Virus record (IMG/VR): IMGVR_UViG_3300023180_000144 | Location: 1-39,677 of that record | Reading direction: 5' to 3' (one strand) | Origin: a virus | DNA length: 39,677 nucleotides | Part shown: positions 30,452 to 36,594 of the stretch, one piece after another | Layout of the letters: every line of letters begins with the position of its first letter | Numbering within the stretch: position 1 is the first letter of the stretch | Program-made: the position numbers and the translations under genes | The notes under the pieces: model-generated | Databases searched by the model: none | Seen by the model: only the letters and a program-made list of their open reading frames with translations | What the model was told of the DNA's origin: nothing

Positions 30452-31348
30452 ATGTCTTTCGCATCACTGAAGAAGTCCTCTGGATCTTCCTTTGCTAAAC
30501 TGACTAAAGAGATCGAGAAACTTTCTAAACCTGCTGGTGCTAACGTTGACGAGCGTTTCTGGAAACCCACTCTGGATAAGAGTGGTAACGGTTATGCCGT
30601 CATTCGCTTCCTGCCCGAACCTGACGGTGAAGACTTCCCCTGGGTGCAAGTCTGGAGTCACGCATTCCAAGGTCCTGGTGGATGGTATATTGAAAACAGT
30701 CTGACGACTCTGAATCAGAAGGATCCTGTGTCCGATCTGAATCGTGAGTTGTGGAATAGCGGCACTGATTCCGACAAGGAAATCGCTCGTAAGCAGAAGC
30801 GTAAACTGTCCTACTACAGCAACATCTACGTTGTTAAGGACGAGATGAATCCTGAGAATGAAGGTAAAGTCTTCCTCTATAAGTATGGCAAGCGGATCTA
30901 TGACAAGATCAAGGCAGCAGCACAACCTGAGTTTGAAGACGAGACCCCGATCAACCCCTTCGACCTGTGGCAGGGTGCAGATTTCCGTCTGAAGATCTGC
31001 AAGGTTGCTGGTTACTGGAATTATGATAAGTCTTCCTTTGCAAACCCTTCCACCCTTCGTGGTTTCGACGACGAGCAACTGGAAGAAGTCTGGAAGCAGT
31101 GCCACTCTCTGAAGGCATTCAATGCTCAAGATCAATTCAAGACCTATGAGCAACTGGAGAAGCGCCTCAGCGAGGTCCTGAAGACCCCTCAACGTGTCGG
31201 TAACGTGCTTGATGAGGAGTTTGAGGACGAAGAGGAAACTGTCACAGCACCCCCCACTCGTGGGTTTGGTAGTCGTGTAGAATCATTGAAGGAAGAGAGC
31301 GATGATGTCGATCTGTCCTACTTTGAGCGTCTTGCTACGGAGGACTGA
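30452..31348 (+). CDS. 32: Single-stranded DNA-binding protein gp32
   Basis: A 298-residue homologue of T4 gp32 (301 aa), which coats single-stranded DNA in replication, recombination and repair. A basic N-terminus (SFASLKKSSGSSFAKL), an OB-fold core with many aromatics (GYAVIRFLPEPDGEDFPWVQVWSH, WGAD-like and KVAGYWNYDKSSF segments) and an acidic C-terminal tail (EEFEDEEETV to SYFERLATED) are all seen. ATG 30452 is chosen because it gives the usual start; ATG 30407 would add 15 unusual residues. It is C-rich at third positions, fitting high expression. Confidence 0.95.
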   Translation: MSFASLKKSSGSSFAKLTKEIEKLSKPAGANVDERFWKPTLDKSGNGYAVIRFLPEPDGEDFPWVQVWSHAFQGPGGWYIENSLTTLNQKDPVSDLNRELWNSGTDSDKEIARKQKRKLSYYSNIYVVKDEMNPENEGKVFLYKYGKRIYDKIKAAAQPEFEDETPINPFDLWQGADFRLKICKVAGYWNYDKSSFANPSTLRGFDDEQLEEVWKQCHSLKAFNAQDQFKTYEQLEKRLSEVLKTPQRVGNVLDEEFEDEEETVTAPPTRGFGSRVESLKEESDDVDLSYFERLATED

Positions 31349-31350
31349 TA

Positions 31351-31530
31351 ATGACAAAGGTCGTTGCCATTTCCTACACAAGTCAAGAGGCAGATAAGAT
31401 TCTGGCAATGGAGTCTTATCTCATGGACCACTACGGATACAACCGATCTCAGTTACATAAACAACTGATTCGAGCTGCATACAATGAGGTCCAACAGTCA
31501 GAATTCCTCAAGCAAGGTCACCTAAAATGA
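31351..31530 (+). CDS. Small ribbon-helix-helix-like protein, 59 aa
   Basis: A 59-residue protein directly after gp32. VVAISYTSQEADKILAMESYL followed by YGYNRSQLHKQLIRAAYNEV has the strand-helix-turn-helix order of ribbon-helix-helix DNA-binding proteins. It overlaps the His-rich gene by 4 nt. A regulator role is inference. Confidence 0.58.
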   Translation: MTKVVAISYTSQEADKILAMESYLMDHYGYNRSQLHKQLIRAAYNEVQQSEFLKQGHLK

Positions 31531-31916
31531 AACTCCCCAACTGGCAGCATCATTCTAAGAAAGAAGCAAAGCGCACCCTGAAACCTCAGGCACTGCGCCA
31601 AGCGAAGAAGCGTCGTGCTGCCCTGAAAGCAAAACTACTTGCCTCTTCGGTGCTGCTAGTTGGGGTTGCCTCACCTGCTCAAGCAGTGACTTGGGGAGAG
31701 TTTTGGGAACCATTCACGGGCAATCACCACCATCATGTAGAGCACCACCATCACTACGAAGCACCAAGAAAGTGCAAAAGAGAAGTGAAAATCCGAGAGT
31801 GGGTGCCTGGATACTATGACGGGTCATACACCCACGAAGGTGGACCCCATTACATCCCTGGAAGATACAGGACACGCAGACATGTTAGGTGGGTCCCATG
31901 CAGTAGAGTCTTCTGA
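31527..31916 (+). CDS. Exported His-rich protein, 129 aa
   Basis: A 129-residue protein. A long basic N-region (to about residue 37) precedes a hydrophobic stretch LLASSVLLVGVASPAQA (about 37-53) that looks like a signal peptide with an AQA cleavage site. The mature part carries HHHHVEHHHH (67-76), suitable for metal binding, then two Cys, and a YIPGRYRTRRHVRWVPC tail. The His-rich run is not a cloning tag in this natural context. Probably periplasmic; it could bind copper, nickel or zinc. It ends before a bidirectional terminator. Confidence 0.72.
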   Translation: MKLPNWQHHSKKEAKRTLKPQALRQAKKRRAALKAKLLASSVLLVGVASPAQAVTWGEFWEPFTGNHHHHVEHHHHYEAPRKCKREVKIREWVPGYYDGSYTHEGGPHYIPGRYRTRRHVRWVPCSRVF

Positions 31917-31942
31917 AAACAAAATTGACTTTTGATTTACAG

Positions 31943-31974
31943 ATACCCCGAAAAAAAATTCGGGGTATTTTTTT
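31943..31974 (+). terminator. Bidirectional terminator between converging genes
   Basis: ATACCCCGAA and TTCGGGGTAT around A6 form a 10-bp stem with T-run on one side and A-run on the other. It can end + strand transcripts from gp32 and minus-strand transcripts from gp53. Confidence 0.88.
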
Positions 31975-31995
31975 GTCCCCAGGGTTTTTTAGAAA

Positions 31996-32913
31996 TCAGT
32001 AGCCGTCAGTATTGGTCTGAGTGTTGCCTGCATTTGTCGCAGATTGGTTAGTAGCAGCATCAGTCGATGTAAGCGTAAATGACCCAGAAGAAGAGAATGG
32101 GTCAAGAGTGCCACTACCAGTAGATGTCGTAAATCCAGTAACAGGACCCGTATTCGCTGTATACTCTCTATTGGTAAATTGTTGATTACCCAAAAACTCG
32201 ATAGATGGAGTTTTTCCAATATCTGTAGAATATTGCTTTTTGGTAGAAGTGAAGTTTTCTTCGACAACTTTGTATGTTGTCTTCACACCCGTTTCTTCGT
32301 CAACTTCATCACCAGGCAGATATGTGACAAGATTGAAGAATTCCTCTTTGAAGTCATTGAGGTAGTCTTTCTTCAAAACGTAAATAACACGCTTTCTCTC
32401 GTTTTCCAGCATTTCATGCTCATAGTAAGAAATGGGTCTAATTAACTCACTCCTAGGCACCTGAGATCCGTCTGGTTTGAAGAAAGTGAAGGTATCTGAG
32501 ACTTCTAGGTCTCCTGGCAAAACAACCTTACCATTCAGTTTTTGCTCAACAGTGACATAATGGTGGATACCGCCTAATTGAGTATCTGAGGTAAAATTGT
32601 ATTTTCTCTTAACAATCTCATACAACTCAACTTCAGTGACTGGCCAGTCATTGTAAATATTGATGATATTGTTAGATAGCAGGATAACCCAGTCATATTT
32701 GGTTGACCCATAAAATTTTTGACTGAGTTGATCGGGTCTTTCACCATTTTTGATGTAATACTTCTCAAAACCAAGAACGATGTCAGTTAGGTCATCTCTG
32801 ATTTTGACCCTTCTGAAGAGATTCTTAGCACGGACATAAGGGGATTCACTATCTGATCGGAAACCCGTCTTCCTAATATTAACGTCAGGAAGATACTGAA
32901 AGTATCTACTCAT
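31996..32913 (-). CDS. 53: Baseplate wedge protein gp53
   Basis: A 305-residue protein matching T4-like gp53, which joins wedges into the baseplate. The conserved core (FRRVKIRDDLTDIVLGFEKYYI, GERPDQLSQKFYGSTKYDWVILLSNNI and NDWPVTEVELYE) is in the first 110 residues. The protein is longer than T4 gp53 (196 aa): about 190 residues follow, ending in a Ser/Thr/Gly/Asn-rich tail of low complexity. Its start overlaps the gp48 stop by 4 nt on the minus strand, so both are in one operon. The extra C-terminal part may be exposed on the baseplate. Confidence 0.88.
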   Translation of the reverse strand: MSRYFQYLPDVNIRKTGFRSDSESPYVRAKNLFRRVKIRDDLTDIVLGFEKYYIKNGERPDQLSQKFYGSTKYDWVILLSNNIINIYNDWPVTEVELYEIVKRKYNFTSDTQLGGIHHYVTVEQKLNGKVVLPGDLEVSDTFTFFKPDGSQVPRSELIRPISYYEHEMLENERKRVIYVLKKDYLNDFKEEFFNLVTYLPGDEVDEETGVKTTYKVVEENFTSTKKQYSTDIGKTPSIEFLGNQQFTNREYTANTGPVTGFTTSTGSGTLDPFSSSGSFTLTSTDAATNQSATNAGNTQTNTDGY

Positions 32914-33968
32914 TTCGATTCCTCCCCAGAGCTAGTTTCCGTTTTCTCCTCATCCTTAGACTCTTCGTCTCCTTCTCCCTCACTACCAGGAATCTTCAGG
33001 TCTTCAAAGTTAAACTCACCATCAGAGTTATACTTGAAGTTTGGATCGTAATCATTCTTAGTGAGCAGAGCGGTCTCTGCAAATGTAAGGGATACATTAT
33101 ACGAAACAGGACCATAGTCAGCAGTCCTATCTCCACCAAAACTCATCAAACTTGCATAATTTCCATCTGGGGCATAGTCGATTGACATGTCCTTAAGGAC
33201 AAGTTTTGTTGGGAATTTCATGAGAGCAGCAAGACTTGCCGCCTTTCCTTTTGGAGCTTTGATTAGTTCTTCATTCCCACCTTTGTCAACATATCTGACG
33301 ATTGACAGTCTGAAGAAGTCTGGAATAGTCAACCATTGACCATTCTCAGAGCTCCTTCCTGGCAGCATTGCCACTCTAAGTGTTTGGATGATATCTTGAA
33401 TTGTCTTTACGTCTGATGCATTGCGTGGCACCAACTTCATGTTGAAGTTATGGGTCCTATAATTCATACCCTCAAAGGTAGTCTCCTCGTATGGGTTGAA
33501 GACTCTCTTTTGAGTTAATGCAGAGAGACTGTTAGCGCTCAGGTTTGATTGACCCCCAGTAGCACCCACAACAGCGTTGATGGCATCAGATCCCATCTTG
33601 AAACCCAGTTGTGCTTTACCTGCCTGTGCTGCTGCTTGCACTCTACCTTCAAATCCTTCGCCAATACCCTCAGACACAGCACCGATTGCCTGACTACCCA
33701 CACCACCCAGTCTCTGATTGGTGTAGTTTGCACTGTATTGCTCTGCAAGTTTGTTAGGCAGATATAAATAAATTGTCTTTGCTATTGTATTAGCGGAGTC
33801 TCCACCCCCAACGTTATTGTACGGGTTGCTCTGTTGACTATCGTAGATATCCATCTTAAGATAGTCAATAACAGTTGTCGGATAGGATTGACCTTTTTTG
33901 ATCTTTCCTCTCATTTCTGATACTGTAGCACCCTCTGGCTTGGACCTTGGGAAGATTAAGAGAGTCAT
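32910..33968 (-). CDS. 48: Baseplate tail-tube cap protein gp48
   Basis: A 352-residue protein close in size to T4 gp48 (364), which caps the baseplate hub and starts tail-tube growth. Features are LLIFPRSKPEG at the start, a Gly/Ala-rich middle (about 95-150), and the tube-like domain with RVFNPYEETTFEGMNYRTHNFNMKLVPR and a Y-x-V-S-L-T-F-A strand near the end, then a Glu/Ser/Asp-rich tail. Head-to-head with gp4 with only 3 nt between the start codons. A TATAAATA motif on the minus strand lies 69 nt upstream, inside gp4. Confidence 0.87.
   Translation of the reverse strand: MTLLIFPRSKPEGATVSEMRGKIKKGQSYPTTVIDYLKMDIYDSQQSNPYNNVGGGDSANTIAKTIYLYLPNKLAEQYSANYTNQRLGGVGSQAIGAVSEGIGEGFEGRVQAAAQAGKAQLGFKMGSDAINAVVGATGGQSNLSANSLSALTQKRVFNPYEETTFEGMNYRTHNFNMKLVPRNASDVKTIQDIIQTLRVAMLPGRSSENGQWLTIPDFFRLSIVRYVDKGGNEELIKAPKGKAASLAALMKFPTKLVLKDMSIDYAPDGNYASLMSFGGDRTADYGPVSYNVSLTFAETALLTKNDYDPNFKYNSDGEFNFEDLKIPGSEGEGDEESKDEEKTETSSGEESK
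33763..33770 (+). promoter_or_regulatory. Late promoter TATAAATA inside gp48, for gp4
   Basis: An exact TATAAATA on the + strand within the antisense of gp48, about 200 nt upstream of the gp4 ATG. It is the nearest late motif for the gp4 operon. Confidence 0.55.
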
Positions 33969-33971
33969 ATC

Positions 33972-34406
33972 ATGAGTTACTCTGGACGTTACAGACCTTC
34001 AAATCCGTCAAAATATAAGGGAGATCCTACAAATATTATTTATAGAAGTTTGTGGGAAAGAAAATTCATGGTCTGGTGTGATAAAAATGAAAACATTCTT
34101 GAGTGGGGTAGTGAAGAAATTGTCATCCCCTACGTTTCTCCTGTTGACGGTAGGGTCCATCGCTATTTTCCAGACTTTTACATCAGAGCACGGACCAGGA
34201 CTGGAGGGATTGCGAAGTTCATTATCGAGATTAAACCAGCGAAGCAGACTGTTGCCCCGAAGAAGCAACGTAGAGTCACTAAAAAATACTTGACAGAAGT
34301 CAAGACCTATGCTGTCAATGATGCGAAGTGGAAGGCAGCAAAGGAATTCTGTGATGATAGAAAGATGCAATTTCTCATCCTCACAGAAAAAGAATTAAAG
34401 GTATGA
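33972..34406 (+). CDS. 4: Head completion protein gp4
   Basis: A 144-residue protein matching T4 gp4 (also called gp50/65; 150 aa), needed to finish filled heads before tail joining. It has a TnsA-like PD-(D/E)XK core: YRSLWERKFMVWCD (Glu29), RYFPDFYI (Asp68) and FIIEIKPAK (Glu86, Lys88). The catalytic residues are all present, suggesting that it could cut DNA. ATG 33972 is 3 nt from the gp48 start on the other strand. It overlaps the next gene by 4 nt. Confidence 0.88.
   Translation: MSYSGRYRPSNPSKYKGDPTNIIYRSLWERKFMVWCDKNENILEWGSEEIVIPYVSPVDGRVHRYFPDFYIRARTRTGGIAKFIIEIKPAKQTVAPKKQRRVTKKYLTEVKTYAVNDAKWKAAKEFCDDRKMQFLILTEKELKV
34037..34044 (-). promoter_or_regulatory. Late promoter TATAAATA inside gp4, for gp48-gp53
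   Basis: TATTTATA on the + strand reads TATAAATA on the minus strand, 69 nt upstream of the gp48 start and inside gp4. It would drive the minus-strand gp48-gp53 operon. Confidence 0.6.
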
Positions 34407-34882
34407 CACTATTCAAAGACGTAAAAGATCTTGCTGGAGGTAAGAAGAAGTCAAAAGATTGGTATCGTAATCAGGTGAGATATGGTGCAGATCCGTTTGA
34501 TGGTAGATTCACTCCTGGGAAAATCATCATGTTTAATTATTCTGCTGCTACTCCGAATCTTCCCTTTTACGACTCAAATCCACTGATCATCATTACCAAA
34601 TCAAATATGAATGATGGTCAGTTTGAAGGTGGAAATATACATTACTTAAGACCCACTAGAAGAAAGGATGTGGGTGATTTGTGGTATCAAACAGGCACAA
34701 GGTATTATCCTAAGGTCTGTCACCATAAATACTTTATGTCTAATGCTAGTGGAATTGTCCAATTCAGCACAAAAGACTTTGAAAACTATGTGCCATTGCC
34801 ATTAGAGCAATTCATTTTGAGAAAACCAACAATAGGACTCAATCTACCAGTCCCAAGCAACGTAATCTGGAGTCGCCTCTAA
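34403..34882 (+). CDS. Conserved virion-associated protein, 159 aa
   Basis: A 159-residue protein. The N-terminal part is basic (KDLAGGKKKSKDWYRNQVRYG), then FTPGKIIMFNYSAATPNLPFYDSNPLIII and the GGNIHYLRPTRR segment, a pattern I associate with a conserved family in T4-like cyanophages and related myoviruses found among head and tail genes. I cannot assign a T4 name. It is coupled to gp4 (ATGA) and followed directly by the tail-tube-like gene. Confidence 0.75.
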   Translation: MTLFKDVKDLAGGKKKSKDWYRNQVRYGADPFDGRFTPGKIIMFNYSAATPNLPFYDSNPLIIITKSNMNDGQFEGGNIHYLRPTRRKDVGDLWYQTGTRYYPKVCHHKYFMSNASGIVQFSTKDFENYVPLPLEQFILRKPTIGLNLPVPSNVIWSRL

Positions 34883-35659
34883 ATGACCATCTACAATCCT
34901 AATGATTTTGGTAAATTTTCAGATCTAATACGCTCAGGCGACAAGGAGCCTTCGCGCTCAAACCTATATGAGATTCAGATCCAACCACCTGCAGCAATGT
35001 TTAACCCAAAAGGGGGTATCCTTGGGATCGAAGGTCTTTCTGAAGACGAGTATATAAGAACTCAGCGTGATTATTATGAATACATGAATTACTTTGCTGA
35101 TAGTGTTACTGTCCCTGGTAGAAGATTGACTGTCGGCACAGTTAGAGATGTTGGTGCAATGCGTAGATTTGCCACAGACACCACCTTCTCTGAAATGCAA
35201 ATTTCATTCCTCGTCACTAAGGATTACTGGCATAGAAAGTTTTTTGAGCGTTGGATGAATTATGCAGCATCTGACTCTGAGAATAGAGTAGCATTCTACG
35301 ATGAATATATTTCTCAGATTATTATTAGAAAGTGGGAGTTGGCGTCCAACTATGTTGCAGAAACCAGATACAAGAAAGATACTTATACGTCTCGCTTAAA
35401 TGCAGTTACTGGTGCATGGACTCTCTTCGGTGCCTTCCCGTTTGACATGTCTGCTATTCAACTGAGCAATGGTCCGACAGATATTATGAAGTTAGATATC
35501 TCATTCTACTATGAGAGATATAGATTTGATACTGTCGATACTAAGAAAATGTTTAGAGGGACTGAAAGAGATCGTAAGGTCAATATGCAAAACGAAGCGA
35601 TCCTACAGTCACTTAGCATCGATCCCGCGCTCACAGATATCGCTTCTATTGGTATCTAA
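34883..35659 (+). CDS. Tail-tube-fold baseplate protein (gp54 candidate)
   Basis: A 258-residue protein with tail-tube-like features: LYEIQIQPP at the start, FADSVTVPGRRLTVGTVRDVGAMRRFATDTTFSEMQISFLVTKD, then a region with WMNYAASDSENRVAFYDEY and the ending strand DIMKLDISFYYERYRF. This order is what gp19 tube and gp54/gp48 initiator proteins share. Together with gp48 in this module the best guess is gp54, the tail-tube initiator; another tube-related protein is possible. Its TAA stop is inside a late-type motif. Confidence 0.68.
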   Translation: MTIYNPNDFGKFSDLIRSGDKEPSRSNLYEIQIQPPAAMFNPKGGILGIEGLSEDEYIRTQRDYYEYMNYFADSVTVPGRRLTVGTVRDVGAMRRFATDTTFSEMQISFLVTKDYWHRKFFERWMNYAASDSENRVAFYDEYISQIIIRKWELASNYVAETRYKKDTYTSRLNAVTGAWTLFGAFPFDMSAIQLSNGPTDIMKLDISFYYERYRFDTVDTKKMFRGTERDRKVNMQNEAILQSLSIDPALTDIASIGI

Positions 35660-35662
35660 ATA
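35656..35662 (+). promoter_or_regulatory. Late-promoter-like CTAAATA upstream of gp26
   Basis: CTAAATA overlapping the TAA stop (35657-35659) of the tail-tube-like gene, 24 nt before the gp26 ATG at 35687. Confidence 0.5.
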
Positions 35663-35686
35663 GAAATAACATAATGGTGATTTATT

Positions 35687-36397
35687 ATGCCTTTACCCAA
35701 ACTTGCTCTCCCTGAATATGACTTGGAGATGCCCCTAACTGGTCGAAAGGTCACTTACAGACCCTTCCTGGTTAAAGAAGAAAAACTCCTCTATCTCGCT
35801 ATGGAATCTCAGAATGAGAAGGAGATGATCAAAGCAGTCAAGACTATTATTAAGAATTGCACCAACCTCCAAGAAAGGGAAGTTGACGGTCTTGCAACCT
35901 TTGAAGTTGAATACATCTTCCTCCGTATTCGTGGTAAAGCAGTTGGAGAGGTTAGTGAATTTAAGGTAACTTGTCCAGATGATGAAGTAACTCAAGTCGA
36001 TGTCCAAGTGCCTCTTCAAGAGGTCACTATTGAAGTTCCTGATGATCATGACACTAAAATCATGTTTGATAAAAACGTTGGCGTGGTCATGAAGTATCCT
36101 TCTCTGGATGTCTTCGTTAGTCAAAACATGAAAGAGGATGAGGTCGGTATTGACGACATCTTTGAGCTTGCAGCAACTTGTATTGCTCAAGCATTTGATG
36201 AAGATGAAACCTACGATAACTTCACCAAGAAAGAAGCGATTGATTTCCTGGAGCAACTTAACTCCGATCAGTTTGCTAAGGTCCAAAAATTCTTTGAGAC
36301 TATGCCCAAACTGAAATATACGATGACAGTCCGCAACCCCAAGACCAAGAAAGATAATGAAATCGTATTTGAGGGACTAGCAGCTTTTTTCGCATAA
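35687..36397 (+). CDS. 26: Baseplate hub assembly protein gp26
   Basis: A 236-residue protein similar in size to T4 gp26 (208), which is needed for baseplate hub assembly. Start LPKLALPEYDLEMPLTGRKVTYRPFLVKEEKLLYLAMES is typical of this family. Alternating strand and helix follow (VTCPDDEV, GVVMKYPSLDVF) and the end is KYTMTVRNPKTKKDNEIVFEGLAAFFA. Six codons before the stop the sequence enters a T-rich slippery site; a -1 shift there continues into gp51. The following very long protein looks like a tape measure, so gp26 may be the short form of a tape-measure chaperone pair. Confidence 0.86.
   Translation: MPLPKLALPEYDLEMPLTGRKVTYRPFLVKEEKLLYLAMESQNEKEMIKAVKTIIKNCTNLQEREVDGLATFEVEYIFLRIRGKAVGEVSEFKVTCPDDEVTQVDVQVPLQEVTIEVPDDHDTKIMFDKNVGVVMKYPSLDVFVSQNMKEDEVGIDDIFELAATCIAQAFDEDETYDNFTKKEAIDFLEQLNSDQFAKVQKFFETMPKLKYTMTVRNPKTKKDNEIVFEGLAAFFA
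36385..36391 (+). other. -1 frameshift slippery heptamer T TTT TTC
   Basis: In the gp26 frame the codons are GCT TTT TTC GCA TAA, so T TTT TTC is in the X XXY YYZ register and stops within two codons. After a -1 shift the frame reads TTT TTT CGC and stays open to 36594 through the gp51 residues. Confidence 0.6.
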
Positions 36398-36594
36398 GTC
36401 TGCTGCATGACAATCTTGAAAATTATTACAAGACCAACTTTGCTCTAATGCAGCACCACAAATATTCTCTAACCGAGTTAGAGAATATGATTCCGTGGGA
36501 GAGGGATGTGTATGTGAATCTACTTCTTGCCTTCCTGCAGGAAGAAGAGAGAAGGCGTAATGCCGACAAGAACTCAAACAGAATGTCACTCTAA
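36391..36594 (+). CDS. 51: gp51-like hub assembly protein, probably made as a gp26-gp51 frameshift product
   Basis: The -1 frame from 36391 to TAA 36594 encodes 67 residues: HDNLENYYKTNFALMQHHKYSLTELENMIPWERDVYVNLLL in overlapping stretches, then a charged tail. This resembles cyanophage gp51. The first ATG in this frame is 36448, inside the conserved segment, and no ATG, GTG or TTG lies before it, so independent initiation would lose the first part. I therefore call a -1 frameshift fusion from gp26 (GT form) with the ATG 36448 product as an alternative. The stop shares a base with the next ATG. Confidence 0.65.
   Translation, partial: RISLLHDNLENYYKTNFALMQHHKYSLTELENMIPWERDVYVNLLLAFLQEEERRRNADKNSNRMSL

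Noticed and set aside
30464-31192. Long antisense open frame opposite gp32
   Set aside because: Produced by the codon bias of gp32; sequence has no domain and no ribosome site.
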